Shown here: positions 52,983 through 61,209 of the stretch, in pieces
Position numbering within the stretch: the stretch's first letter is position 1
Layout: every line of letters starts with the position of its first letter
Assembly: GCA_964251665.1 (NCBI GenBank)
Contig: CAXUKO010000026.1
Location: 10,591 to 74,590 of the forward strand
Direction: 5' to 3'
Origin: JBBQLG01 sp964251665
Lineage (GTDB): Bacteria; Bacteroidota; Bacteroidia; Cytophagales; Spirosomataceae
DNA: 64,000 bases
Position numbers and translations under genes: made by a program
The notes under the pieces: model-generated
Databases searched by the model: none
What the model saw: the letters and a program-made list of their open reading frames with translations, nothing else
Told to the model about the DNA's origin: nothing

Positions 52983-53590
52983 ATTATAAACAGCTCATGA
53001 AGCCGCACAAGCTGTGGTAAAAGCAACTCAGTTTCATCATTTCGCACAACATAGTCAGCAATTTTCAACCGGTCTGCGTCACTCACCTGCCGGTCAATGA
53101 TGTTTCGGATGTCAGTCTCGGAGCGGTGGGGGTCGCGTTGCCTGATTCGGGCAATCCGCAGATCAATGGGGGCCGTAACAACAATTACTTTATCGAGTGT
53201 ATTGTGGTCGCCAGCCGCCCGCATAATAGCAGCTTCCTTAATGACGTATGACTGATGGGCATGCTGGGCTACCCATGTTTCGGTGTCGGCCATCACGCGG
53301 GGGTGAATCAGCTTATTCAGTTGCGTAAGCAGGGTTGGGTTAGCAAATACTTGTGCCGCTACCCATGCCGTGTTATATACGCCTGATTCTGGTTCGGACG
53401 GATCTGTTGTGTACGCTTCCGGGCCGAGCAGATTCAGAATGTCAGCCCGCAGAGCAGGATCATGGTTGGTGAGCCATTTAGCCTGTGAATCGGCTTCGTA
53501 GATGGGAACGCCCAAAGCGCTGAATACCCGGCAGACGACACTTTTGCCGGAGCCGATACCACCCGTTACGCCGATTTGCAGGGGAGCCAT
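52967..53590 (-). CDS. coaE: Dephospho-CoA kinase
   Basis: A 207-aa P-loop kinase of the last coenzyme A step. The N-terminus IGVTGGIGSGKSVVCRVF has the Walker A motif (GGIGSGKS), VPIYEADSQAKWL the acceptor-site Asp, and QRDPHRSETDIRNIIDRQVS the lid region. The last five codons lie within the palindrome 52917-52982, so the natural C-terminus may have been altered there. It closes the nusB-to-coaE run. Confidence 0.95.
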   Translation of the reverse strand: MAPLQIGVTGGIGSGKSVVCRVFSALGVPIYEADSQAKWLTNHDPALRADILNLLGPEAYTTDPSEPESGVYNTAWVAAQVFANPTLLTQLNKLIHPRVMADTETWVAQHAHQSYVIKEAAIMRAAGDHNTLDKVIVVTAPIDLRIARIRQRDPHRSETDIRNIIDRQVSDADRLKIADYVVRNDETELLLPQLVRLHELFIMMSGS

Positions 53591-53609
53591 AGGGAGTTAC
53601 GTCTGTTTT

Positions 53610-53670
53610 CTCAGGCTTAGTCGAGTTACGCCGTACCTGGGAGGTACGGCGTAACTCGACTAAGCCTGAG
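53610..53670. repeat. Perfect long palindrome, GAGTTACGCCRTACCT family, copy 2
   Basis: Perfect 29-bp arms (53610-53638, 53642-53670; core CTTAGTCGAGTTACGCCGTA) with a three-base loop GGG, in the 95-bp space between the YbbR-like gene and coaE. It shares GAGTTACGCC(A/G)TACCT with 50503-50545. Confidence 0.88.
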
Positions 53671-53685
53671 CAGGATGAACATTGC

Positions 53686-54468
53686 TTATTTACGCTTCTT
53701 GCCCGATTTAAGGGGTTTCTTCGCGGCAGGAGCAGGTGTTGGGGCTGTCGGCGCTATAGTCGGAGGAGGGGTCGTTTCGGGTACGGATAATAACTCGGCC
53801 ACCTCGAAACTTACCGCTACCCGGTTGGCACTACTGCGGATCAGTGGATGGCGGTAATTGTTGATCGGCAGTTCTTCGTCGTAGTCCATGCTGATGCGCT
53901 TACCCGGAATTCGAACCACGAGCGTGTCCGCAAACCCCTTCACCAGCCGCTCCGGCCCCTCTACCTGAATGGTAGCCGGAGTCAGGTTGATAACACTCGA
54001 TACAACCATACGCGGGGCCAGGTTGATGTGCGTACTGTCGGCTACCAGCCGGATCGTTTTGGCCAGCCGCCGGTCGAAGCCCAGGGCCAGCGTATCGGCC
54101 ACGACATAGTTGACCCGCAGGTTTTTAATCTGTTCGGCCAGCGATGCCGCCAGGGATGGCGTGCTGATAACCGAGGCCTGTAGCGGATTTTTTACTTCGT
54201 AATTTATCGGCTCCGTCCGAAACGGTAGCCAGGAGTGACCAAGCAAACCCCAGCCATCCCCCGAAACATTAACGGTTACGGTGCGGGGCAGGGGCGTGGT
54301 CGGAACGAATAAGGAGTCGTTATACACAAACCGCAGCGGAAACTCGACGTTTTGCGAGTAGCTGTTGCGGTTGAGGGCATTCAGAACCCAGAACACCGTT
54401 GCAATGGCCAGACAGGCAAGCCCTTTCAGCCATTGAAACGAAGATGGAGATGATGATGGGAGCGACAC
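53686..54468 (-). CDS. YbbR-domain (CdaR-like) membrane-anchored protein
   Basis: A 260-aa protein with one N-terminal membrane helix (GLACLAIATVFWVLNAL) and extracytoplasmic YbbR-type beta repeats (YSQNVEFPLRFVYNDSLFVP, TPATIQVEGPERLVKGFADT). The tail is Pro/Ala/Lys-rich. In Firmicutes the YbbR protein CdaR regulates the diadenylate cyclase CdaA; no cyclase is adjacent here, so a regulatory role is only a family-level idea. It lies 9 bp after yajC, in the nusB-coaE run. Confidence 0.85.
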   Translation of the reverse strand: MSLPSSSPSSFQWLKGLACLAIATVFWVLNALNRNSYSQNVEFPLRFVYNDSLFVPTTPLPRTVTVNVSGDGWGLLGHSWLPFRTEPINYEVKNPLQASVISTPSLAASLAEQIKNLRVNYVVADTLALGFDRRLAKTIRLVADSTHINLAPRMVVSSVINLTPATIQVEGPERLVKGFADTLVVRIPGKRISMDYDEELPINNYRHPLIRSSANRVAVSFEVAELLSVPETTPPPTIAPTAPTPAPAAKKPLKSGKKRK

Positions 54469-54477
54469 AAGAAACGG

Positions 54478-54807
54478 TTATGCCTGTGTGGTAGGAGTCG
54501 TGGGTGTCGACGACGCATCGCGGGAGATGGCCGTTTTCTCAAATGTTAATTTTACGCCCCGATCCACGTCAATGGTAACGGTCGTTGCGTCAACGGAAAC
54601 GATTTTGCCATGCAGTCCGCCGATAGTTACGACCGAATCGCCTTTTTTGATACTCTCGATAAAGGTCTTTTGGTCTTTCTGCTTTTTCTGTTGCGGGCGG
54701 ATCATAAAGAAATACATAACGACCAGAATACCTCCCATCAGGATAAACTGACTGTAAGCGGCCAGCCCCGTAGGTTGCGCCTGTGCCTGAAGCAATAATG
54801 AATACAT
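54478..54807 (-). CDS. yajC: Sec translocase accessory subunit YajC
   Basis: A 109-aa protein with one membrane helix (FILMGGILVVMYFFMIRP) followed by the diagnostic RPQQKKQKDQKTFIESIKKG and DSVVTIGGLHGKIVSVDATT, the conserved YajC SH3-like part. It associates with SecDF-YidC at the inner membrane. Operon neighbours are DUF1573 (25 bp upstream) and ybbR (9 bp downstream). Confidence 0.95.
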   Translation of the reverse strand: MYSLLLQAQAQPTGLAAYSQFILMGGILVVMYFFMIRPQQKKQKDQKTFIESIKKGDSVVTIGGLHGKIVSVDATTVTIDVDRGVKLTFEKTAISRDASSTPTTPTTQA

Positions 54808-54832
54808 TGGTTAAGTGAGTTAATGGGTTAAA

Positions 54833-55285
54833 TTAATGGGATGCATTTTTTGCTGAATCAGCCTTTGGGTTTACCACAACGGTAAAGGCCAGGTCCGTAA
54901 CGGACGGGTTGGTATTGGCGTAAATCGACACGGTTTTGTTCTGAACGCCACCTTTGTTCCGGCTGTTGAACCGCACCCGCACAGATGAAGATGCGCCCGG
55001 TGCTACCGGCTCCCGTGGCCATTCGGGTGTGGTGCAGCCGCACGAAGCCGTTACATTATTGATAATCAACGGAAACTCACCTGTGTTCTTGAACCTGAAA
55101 ACATGTTCGACCGTGTCGCCTTCCGTAATGGTACCGAAGTTGAATACGCCTTTTTCGGCCAGGGTAATCCGGGGTAATTTCTCCGCAACGGTGGCTTGAG
55201 CAGCCTCGGCGGCTTTCCGATTGTCGCAGGACAATAAACCCGCGCCCGCGCAGGCCAGCAGCCCGATATAAATCCAGTGTTTCAT
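54833..55285 (-). CDS. DUF1573 lipoprotein
   Basis: About 150 aa from ATG 55285 (MKHWIYIGLLACAGAGLLSC, lipid Cys at 20). The DUF1573/ASH-like beta-sandwich domain reads GVFNFGTITEGDTVEHVFRF, FPLIINNVTASCGCTTPEWP and VRVRFNSRNKGGVQNKTVSI. The CGC motif is typical. Function of the family is unknown; it is a frequent Bacteroidota periplasmic domain. The frame from 55366 reads through the repeat 55297-55355 and is rejected. Confidence 0.88.
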   Translation of the reverse strand: MKHWIYIGLLACAGAGLLSCDNRKAAEAAQATVAEKLPRITLAEKGVFNFGTITEGDTVEHVFRFKNTGEFPLIINNVTASCGCTTPEWPREPVAPGASSSVRVRFNSRNKGGVQNKTVSIYANTNPSVTDLAFTVVVNPKADSAKNASH

Positions 55286-55296
55286 AAGTAACCCGT

Positions 55297-55355
55297 AACC
55301 CAGACGCCCACGTCCGGTCGTTTCAGTATAAAAACCAAATGTAGGCGTCCGGGTT
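55297..55355. repeat. Degraded inverted repeat, GACGCCCACGTC family, copy 3
   Basis: The left arm contains CAGACGCCCACGTCCGG and the right arm ATGTAGGCGTCCGGGTT; the pairing is imperfect (CGTCC opposite ATGTA). It shares the core with the elements at 2080 and 26075 and fills the spacer between the YtxH and DUF1573 genes. Confidence 0.65.
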
Positions 55356-55358
55356 GCT

Positions 55359-55661
55359 TTATGCATTCTGACTTTTGATTTGTGCCATCAGCCGATCCAC
55401 GTCTTCAAGGAGCCGCTCGGCCTTCTCGCGGGCGTCGTTCACTACCCGCTGCCCTTCTGATTTGGACAGGTTCTCGGGCAATTCGGCGTTTTCCAGCAGT
55501 TCATTCACTAGTTGCTGAATCTGCCCCCGGTATTTCGAGAGCCGGTACGAGAGTTTATCGCGGGTTGCTTTACCTTCTTCGGGGGCATACAGCAAGCCCA
55601 ATAGTGCGCCTGTAGCGCATCCGGTCAGAAAAAATGCCAGTTCGCGGCCGGTTCTGCTCAT
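55359..55661 (-). CDS. YtxH-like protein
   Basis: A 100-aa protein: a short hydrophobic Gly/Ala-rich segment (LAFFLTGCATGALLGLLYAP) then EEGKATRDKLSYRL, the pattern of YtxH/gas-vesicle-like stress proteins, followed by a long charged helix (VNDAREKAERLLEDVDRLMA). Probably membrane-attached; function unknown. It lies downstream of nusB with a spacer that holds an inverted repeat. Confidence 0.82.
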   Translation of the reverse strand: MSRTGRELAFFLTGCATGALLGLLYAPEEGKATRDKLSYRLSKYRGQIQQLVNELLENAELPENLSKSEGQRVVNDAREKAERLLEDVDRLMAQIKSQNA

Positions 55662-55706
55662 TGTTGTTAAGGTTTGTGGTCTGTTGTCAATATTAAGAAT
55701 ACAAGA

Positions 55707-55793
55707 GAACGCAGATTTTTAATATTAGTATGAGTCGTTATAATTTGTCAACAAATCATTCTTAAATCAGAAGAATCTTAAAAATCTGCGTTC
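55707..55793. repeat. Inverted repeat, GAACGCRGATT family, copy 1
   Basis: Arms GAACGCAGATTTTTAA (55707-55722) and the perfect complement (55778-55793) enclose an AT-rich loop of 55 bp. The outer sequence is related to GGAACGCGGATT in the element at 57088-57201; the two flank nusB on each side. Confidence 0.75.
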
Positions 55794-55810
55794 CATCAGT
55801 ATCCGGTAAA

Positions 55811-56986
55811 TTATTTGTTGTCAATCAAGCCCCGGCCACTTTTACGAAGTTGCCCGGAGGTTGTCAGTTTTTCGGACAGATTGTCCAGAATACCGTTTAC
55901 AAATTTACCGCTTTTGGGCGTGCTGTACTGCTTGGCCAGGTCGATATATTCGTTGATGGTCACTTTGGTTGGTATGCCCGGAAAGTTAAGCAACTCAGTG
56001 GTAGCGAGTTTCAGGATAATCCGGTCGATCACGGCTACCCGTTCAACGTCCCAGTTTTGAAGCTGATCACTCAGTAACTGTTCGTATGCTGCGTCGTTTT
56101 CCAGTGCTTTCTGAAAGAGTGTGTTCAGAAAAAGCTGATCCTCGTCCCAGTCGTCGGTCAGCGGTTCTAAACTCAGTCCTTTCGCACTATTAACTGATTT
56201 TAGTGTCCGGGTAGCCAATCCGCGCACCACTTCACTGTTTTCTACCCAACTCAGGTCCATTTCGGCAAGCAGGTCTTTAAACGTTTCGTGCTTGAAAATC
56301 AGTTGACGCAGCACATACTGGGCCAGGGTGTGGTCCTCCTCCGGTGTGTGGGTGCGCTCCTTACAATAGGCGATGTACGTTTCATCGGTCTTCAGCACTT
56401 CGCGGTACGCTTTACGGATAAACCCCTGCTCTTCCGCCCACGACACATTCCGCCGGATACGCTCTGTTTCCAAAGGCTTGTGGGCCAGTAACGCCTGCAC
56501 CACGATATTATCGTTCAGGTCGGATTCGTAGATGAACGGCGTTTCGTCCGGGTCGGGATACACGCGTTCGTTATCGAGCCGGGCTACGTGCCCCAGTTCA
56601 ACCAGCAGTAATAATACGAGCAGATAGTCATCATAAATGCCCTGTACTTCGCTGATTAACTGCTGCCCCAGACGTTCCTTATCCTTCCGAATAGTATTCC
56701 GGTAGTATAGCAACGCATCATTAGCGGCTTTCAATACGGATTTTGGGGTTTCTTTATCGTCATCGGTTGCTGTCTTCTGCGCCCGAACGCCTTCCTCAAA
56801 TAAAAGGGTAGCTAATTTTCGGAATCCTTCAAGCTGCTGCCGGTTCTGCGGCTTCATCGAGTTAAGGTCCGGCTGAAAAAGATCGGAGATGCCATCCAGC
56901 GCCAGTTGTTGATCTGAGGCATCGGCTTGCCGGAGGGCGTATAGGGCCTGCATCACTTTAATACGTAATAATCGTCTGCTCAACAT
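55811..56986 (-). CDS. nusB: Transcription antitermination factor NusB, long Bacteroidota form
   Basis: A 391-aa protein. It starts MLSRRLLRIKVMQALYALRQ, the NusB N-terminal motif. A long helical insertion of ~200 residues follows, then the canonical NusB half (DQLQNWDVERVAVIDRIILK, ATTELLNFPGIPTKVTINEY, AKQYSTPKSGKFVNGILDNL). NusB binds boxA RNA with NusE (S10) in rRNA antitermination. The extended length (~390 rather than ~140 aa) is usual in this phylum. It heads the run to coaE and has a good promoter upstream. Confidence 0.95.
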   Translation of the reverse strand: MLSRRLLRIKVMQALYALRQADASDQQLALDGISDLFQPDLNSMKPQNRQQLEGFRKLATLLFEEGVRAQKTATDDDKETPKSVLKAANDALLYYRNTIRKDKERLGQQLISEVQGIYDDYLLVLLLLVELGHVARLDNERVYPDPDETPFIYESDLNDNIVVQALLAHKPLETERIRRNVSWAEEQGFIRKAYREVLKTDETYIAYCKERTHTPEEDHTLAQYVLRQLIFKHETFKDLLAEMDLSWVENSEVVRGLATRTLKSVNSAKGLSLEPLTDDWDEDQLFLNTLFQKALENDAAYEQLLSDQLQNWDVERVAVIDRIILKLATTELLNFPGIPTKVTINEYIDLAKQYSTPKSGKFVNGILDNLSEKLTTSGQLRKSGRGLIDNK

Positions 56987-57054
56987 ACCGCTTCGGCCGC
57001 TATGGGTGTGGTTGTACTACCCGCTATGAAAAAGAACTGTTTTAAAATCGACCG

Positions 57055-57085
57055 CAAAAATACGGTTTTTAGACTGGAACTGCAA
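57055..57085 (-). promoter_or_regulatory. Putative promoter of the nusB run
   Basis: On the minus strand TTG (57085-57083), a 20-base spacer and TATTTTTG (57062-57055), an exact TAnnTTTG box. The leader to ATG 56986 would be about 60 bases. Confidence 0.55.
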
Positions 57086-57087
57086 TT

Positions 57088-57201
57088 GGAACGCGGATTG
57101 GGCGGATACCTGCGGTAGCGCGGATAAAAACGGATAAGAAAGAGGAATTTTAGATCCGTTCATATCCGCGCTACCGCAGGTATCTGCCTAATCCGCGTTC
57201 C
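57088..57201. repeat. Long inverted repeat, GAACGCRGATT family, copy 2
   Basis: Arms 57088-57126 and 57163-57201 (39 bp, starting GGAACGCGGATTGGGCGG) match at 37 positions, and a further ACGGAT/ATCCGT pair lies inside the loop. GCGGAT units recur several times in each arm. It sits between the divergent nusB and ABC exporter genes. Confidence 0.85.
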
Positions 57202-57221
57202 ATCCCTGCAACCTTTCAACT

Positions 57222-59039
57222 TTGGCCCGTGTTAATCCGAAAAGCCAGTTTTACCGCGTGAAAGCACTTTCCCATCTCAATAAATACTTCCTCAAGTATA
57301 AATGGTACCTGATCTGGGGTACCGTTTTTACCATCGTTTCCAACCTGTTCGGGATTTTTCCGGCTCAACTGGTTCGTTACGCCTTAGACCTGGTTCGCGA
57401 GACACTGGACATCTATTACCTCTACGATAAATCGTCTTTACAAACATCTTTATACGACATTTTTGCGTTCAGCATTCTGCTCTACGGCCTGCTCATTTTG
57501 GGTCTGGCGCTGCTGAAAGGCTTTTTTCTATTTCTGGTGCGCCAGACCCTGATTGTGATGTCGCGCCACATAGAGTTTGATCTCAAAAACGAAATCTACG
57601 ATCATTATCAGACCTTACCGCTAGCCTTTTACCGCCAAAACAGCACCGGTGACCTGATGGCCCGCATCTCCGAAGATGTGGGCAAGGTCAGGATGTACGC
57701 GGGTCCGTCGATCATGTACGGCTTGAACCTGATCGTATTGTTTATTCTCGTCATTGGCTACATGGTGTCCATCAACGCGCGGCTGTCGCTGTATGTGCTG
57801 TTACCGCTACCGGTACTGTCGGTTGGGATTTACATTGTAAACAGCATTGTAATTCGACGTTCGGAAGAAATTCAGCGGAGTCTGTCGCGTCTTTCCACGT
57901 TCGTGCAGGAGGCATTTTCGGGCATCCGGGTGCTGAAAGCGTTTGTGCAGGAGGATAACTCAGCGGCTAATTTCGAGAAAGAGAGCAACGAATACCGGCA
58001 GAAGTCGCTGAAAATGACAATGGTCGACGCGCTGTTTAATCCGTTGGTCCTGTTACTGGTTGGCCTAAGTAACGTGCTGGTCGTGTACGTGGGCGGGCAG
58101 GAAATTCTGGCGGGCCGTCTGACACCGGGTAATATTACCGAGTTCATCCTATACGTCAGTATGCTCACGTTCCCGGTGATGGCCCTCGGCTGGACAACGA
58201 GTCAGATTCAGCGGGCGGCCGCGTCGCAGGAACGCATCAACGAGTTTCTGCGCATCAAAACCAACATTGTTTCGATAAAGAATGTCTCGCAGCCGATTAA
58301 GGGCGATGTTGTGTTTAATCACGTCCGGTTTGTGTATCCCGATTCGGGTATTGTGGCGTTGAAAGACTTCTCCATGCATGTGCGGGCGGGCGAGACGGTG
58401 GCTATCCTGGGAACAACCGGATCGGGTAAGAGCACCATTGCTAACCTGCTGACACGAATGTACGATACTACGTCGGGCGATATTCGGGTGGATGGTGTAC
58501 CGATTATGGATTACAACCTGACGAGTTTACGGAGCCAACTTGGTTACGTACCACAGGATGTGTTTTTGTTTTCGGAAAGCATCAGTAACAACGTCCGGTT
58601 TGGCAAACCCGACATGCCGCAGGAACGGGTCGAGCAGGCTGTGCGGGATGCTGATCTTTACCAGAATATTGTTGATTTTCCTGAAGGGTTTGACACCCGC
58701 ATTGGCGAGCGTGGCATCACGCTGTCGGGTGGTCAGAAGCAGCGTCTGAGCATTGCCCGTGCCATCGCCCGCGATCCCCGCATCCTAATTTTGGATGACT
58801 GTTTGTCCGCCGTCGATACCAACACCGAAAACATCATTTTAAATAACCTGAAAGGGATTATGGAGAACCGGACGTCGGTGATTATTTCACACCGGGTATC
58901 GTCCGCTAAACTCGCCGATTTTATCATTATGATCAACGATGGCGAGATTATCGAGCAGGGAACTCACAGTGAACTGACCGCTTTGAATGGTGCTTACCGG
59001 GAGCTATACGAGAAACAATTACAGACCGAAGAAGCCTGA
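57222..59039 (+). CDS. ABC exporter, membrane and ATPase domains fused (MsbA-like)
   Basis: A 605-aa half-transporter: six membrane helices in ~20-330 (ABC type-1 exporter domain) then an ATPase domain. Walker A GTTGSGKST (~400), signature LSGGQKQRLSIARA and Walker B ILILDDCLSAVD are present. The residue after the Walker B Asp is Asp instead of the catalytic Glu, as seen in degenerate sites of some heterodimeric exporters, so it may pair with another subunit or hydrolyse ATP slowly. The only start before VNPKSQFYRVK is TTG 57222; GTG 57258 is an alternative. Substrate unknown (lipid or drug). Confidence 0.92.
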   Translation: MARVNPKSQFYRVKALSHLNKYFLKYKWYLIWGTVFTIVSNLFGIFPAQLVRYALDLVRETLDIYYLYDKSSLQTSLYDIFAFSILLYGLLILGLALLKGFFLFLVRQTLIVMSRHIEFDLKNEIYDHYQTLPLAFYRQNSTGDLMARISEDVGKVRMYAGPSIMYGLNLIVLFILVIGYMVSINARLSLYVLLPLPVLSVGIYIVNSIVIRRSEEIQRSLSRLSTFVQEAFSGIRVLKAFVQEDNSAANFEKESNEYRQKSLKMTMVDALFNPLVLLLVGLSNVLVVYVGGQEILAGRLTPGNITEFILYVSMLTFPVMALGWTTSQIQRAAASQERINEFLRIKTNIVSIKNVSQPIKGDVVFNHVRFVYPDSGIVALKDFSMHVRAGETVAILGTTGSGKSTIANLLTRMYDTTSGDIRVDGVPIMDYNLTSLRSQLGYVPQDVFLFSESISNNVRFGKPDMPQERVEQAVRDADLYQNIVDFPEGFDTRIGERGITLSGGQKQRLSIARAIARDPRILILDDCLSAVDTNTENIILNNLKGIMENRTSVIISHRVSSAKLADFIIMINDGEIIEQGTHSELTALNGAYRELYEKQLQTEEA

Positions 59040-59112
59040 AACAGCCCCATTTACCCCACCATTCGTCCCAAATCTGCTAATCATCCCAAAACGGGGCAGT
59101 TCATCCCTTCAA

Positions 59113-59145
59113 TTTGGAGCAGGTTCTGGAGCGGGCGTAGGTTTG
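59113..59145 (+). promoter_or_regulatory. Putative promoter of the DUF2141 gene
   Basis: TTTG (59113-59116), 21 bases and TAGGTTTG (59138-59145), an exact TAnnTTTG box, 48 bp before ATG 59194. This supports the shorter start of the gene. Confidence 0.5.
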
Positions 59146-59193
59146 TATTGTCGGACAACAACGCCCGGCATCACAAACCAGAAGACAAACGCC

Positions 59194-59652
59194 ATGAAAA
59201 CAATGCTGATTGCCTCCGCTCTGTTTACCGCTTCGTTTATTACCGCTTTAGCCGCTACATCATCCCACTTACCCAGCGCCGTTCCGGGCGATTCGGCAAC
59301 GTACAAACTGACCGTTAGCTTTACCAACGTTGCCAAACGTACGGGAATGCTTTATGTTGGGTTAGTCAACGATGCGGCTGACTTCAACGGGAACTCCTAC
59401 CGTAAAACGCGCATTACGGTACCTGCCACCGGCGACTTTCAGGTCAACTTTGAGGGCCTTCCTGCCGGGCAGTATGCCGTTAAGGTGTTTCAGGATTTGA
59501 ATGATAATCAGAAACTGGATTTTTCGGGTCAGGCGGCTGAACCATTCGGCTTCTCGAACGTAAAAATGCTGATGGGTCCACCGTCTTTTAAAGAGTCGGC
59601 CTTTGACTTAAACGCGTCTAAAACTGTTGCCATCAGCCTGATTGGTCAGTAA
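59194..59652 (+). CDS. DUF2141 exported protein
   Basis: A 152-aa protein with a signal peptide (MKTMLIASALFTASFITALA). The single DUF2141 beta-sandwich reads YKLTVSFTNVAKRTGMLYVG, FEGLPAGQYAVKVFQDLNDN and QKLDFSGQAAEPFGFSNVKM. Family function is unknown; members are secreted and common in Bacteroidota. The open frame runs from 58987, overlapping the ABC gene, but that extension has no signal peptide and includes the promoter, so ATG 59194 is used. Confidence 0.85.
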   Translation: MKTMLIASALFTASFITALAATSSHLPSAVPGDSATYKLTVSFTNVAKRTGMLYVGLVNDAADFNGNSYRKTRITVPATGDFQVNFEGLPAGQYAVKVFQDLNDNQKLDFSGQAAEPFGFSNVKMLMGPPSFKESAFDLNASKTVAISLIGQ

Positions 59653-59685
59653 TTAACACGCTAACCCTGCTAACTAGCTACCGCC

Positions 59686-60240
59686 ATGAACCGACTCTCT
59701 TTCCTCAGAAATCTTGTAGGCTTAAGTCTGCTACCAGCCGTCGCCTTAGCGAAACCTGGCATTACCGACCTCGAAACTGAACCACAGCGCGTACGCCGGG
59801 AACTGCTCGAAGCTTGGGCTATGTCCGAAAAAATAACCTTACTCACCGCTGGACAGATGCCCGCCGACTCATTCGACTTTAAATATACCCCCGAAGCCAT
59901 GACTTTTGCCGAGCAGTGGCGGCACTGCTGTCAGTTCACGACCAGCCAACTGGTGGGTCGGCTGAGTGTTCCTAATCCTTTCCAGATGCGCGAATTGCCA
60001 AAAGCGATGACCAAACCGCAGGTGCTTGATGAACTGAAAGCCCTGTACGCGTTTGTCCGACAAACTATAATTGCGCTACCCGATGCTAAACTTATGGAGC
60101 AGGACGACTACCTGGGTAGTAAAATGCCAAACTGGCGGCTACTTTATGCCATGGAAAACCACATTATCCACCATCGGGGGCAATGTATGGTGTATCTGCG
60201 GCTGAAAGGCGTTACGCCCGAGGGCTATCTCGGCTGGTGA
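59686..60240 (+). CDS. DinB-family protein with N-terminal export signal
   Basis: A 184-aa four-helix-bundle protein. Metal-binding histidines are in AEQWRHCCQFTT and MENHIIHHRGQCMVYLRLKG, the DinB/YfiT pattern. The start MNRLSFLRNLVGLSLLPAVA looks like a Tat/Sec-type signal, so it may be periplasmic, which is found in some Bacteroidota members. DinB-type proteins are thiol-S-transferase or hydrolase-like; the exact reaction is unknown. It ends two bases before the convergent pyrB stop and 33 bp after the DUF2141 gene. Confidence 0.85.
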   Translation: MNRLSFLRNLVGLSLLPAVALAKPGITDLETEPQRVRRELLEAWAMSEKITLLTAGQMPADSFDFKYTPEAMTFAEQWRHCCQFTTSQLVGRLSVPNPFQMRELPKAMTKPQVLDELKALYAFVRQTIIALPDAKLMEQDDYLGSKMPNWRLLYAMENHIIHHRGQCMVYLRLKGVTPEGYLGW

Positions 60241-60242
60241 AC

Positions 60243-61163
60243 TTACAATTGTGCCAGCAGAAACAGCACGGCCATGCGGACAGCTACCCCGTTTTCGACC
60301 TGATCTAGGATGATGGAATGGCTTGAATCGGCTGCGTCGGAGGTTAGTTCGACACCCCGGTTGATGGGGCCTGGGTGCATCAGCACAATGGGGCGATCGA
60401 GGTCGTCAAGCATCTGTTTGTTGATGCCATAATAGAGTGAATACTCCCGCAACGAAGGGAAGTATTTGATCTGCTGCCGCTCCAGTTGAATGCGTAGTAC
60501 ATTGGCCACATCGCACCAGGCCAGCGCTTCACGGACGTTGTGGCTTACTTTCACGCCCAGTTCGTTCATGTGCTTGGGAATGAGTGTGGTAGGTCCACAA
60601 ACCATTACCTCCGCGCCCTGTTTTTGCAGACAGACAATGTTGGATAAGGCTACCCGCGAGTGGGTAATGTCGCCGATGATGGCGATGCGTTTCCCGGCCA
60701 GATCACCGAGTTTTTCGCGCATTGAGAACGAGTCGAGCAGGGCCTGCGTCGGGTGTTCATGCGTGCCGTCGCCCGCGTTGACGACGTTAGCCGGTATGCG
60801 GGTAGACAGGTAATGCGGGGCACCGGGGCTGCTGTGGCGCATTACGATCATATCCACTTTCATGGCCAGAATGTTGTTGACCGTATCCAGCAGGGTTTCG
60901 CCTTTTTTTACCGAAGAACCGGAGGCTGAGAAGTTCACAACGTCCGCCGAGAGCCGCTTTTCGGCCAGCTCAAATGACAGCCGTGTGCGGGTCGAATTCT
61001 CGAAAAAAACGTTGGCAATGGTCACGTCCCGCAGCGAGGGCACTTTCTTAATGGGGCGGTTAATGACTTCCTTGAATTGACCAGCCGTCTCCAGAATCAA
61101 TTGGATGTCGGTCTCGGTCAGGTCTTTAATGCCCAGCAGGTGGCGGGTACTGAGTGAAGACAT
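60243..61163 (-). CDS. pyrB: Aspartate carbamoyltransferase catalytic subunit
   Basis: A 306-aa enzyme of pyrimidine synthesis that makes carbamoyl-aspartate. Carbamoyl-phosphate site FFENSTRTRLSFELAEKRL (Ser-Thr-Arg-Thr), ASGSSVKKGETLLDT, DGTHEHPTQALLDSFSM and VLMHPGPINRGVE are all present. No regulatory PyrI is nearby, so it is the unregulated or trimeric type. It follows its own strong promoter, which overlaps the end of the GH13 gene. Confidence 0.96.
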   Translation of the reverse strand: MSSLSTRHLLGIKDLTETDIQLILETAGQFKEVINRPIKKVPSLRDVTIANVFFENSTRTRLSFELAEKRLSADVVNFSASGSSVKKGETLLDTVNNILAMKVDMIVMRHSSPGAPHYLSTRIPANVVNAGDGTHEHPTQALLDSFSMREKLGDLAGKRIAIIGDITHSRVALSNIVCLQKQGAEVMVCGPTTLIPKHMNELGVKVSHNVREALAWCDVANVLRIQLERQQIKYFPSLREYSLYYGINKQMLDDLDRPIVLMHPGPINRGVELTSDAADSSHSIILDQVENGVAVRMAVLFLLAQL

Positions 61164-61179
61164 AGGCGAAAGAATTTGA

Positions 61180-61209
61180 CAAAGATAGGCCTGATTGCTT
61201 ATTCAACAA
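61180..61209 (-). promoter_or_regulatory. Putative promoter of pyrB
   Basis: On the minus strand TTG (61209-61207), exactly 19 bases, and TATCTTTG (61187-61180) match the Bacteroidota consensus fully. It overlaps the last codons of the GH13 gene and predicts a leader of only about ten bases before ATG 61163. Confidence 0.6.
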
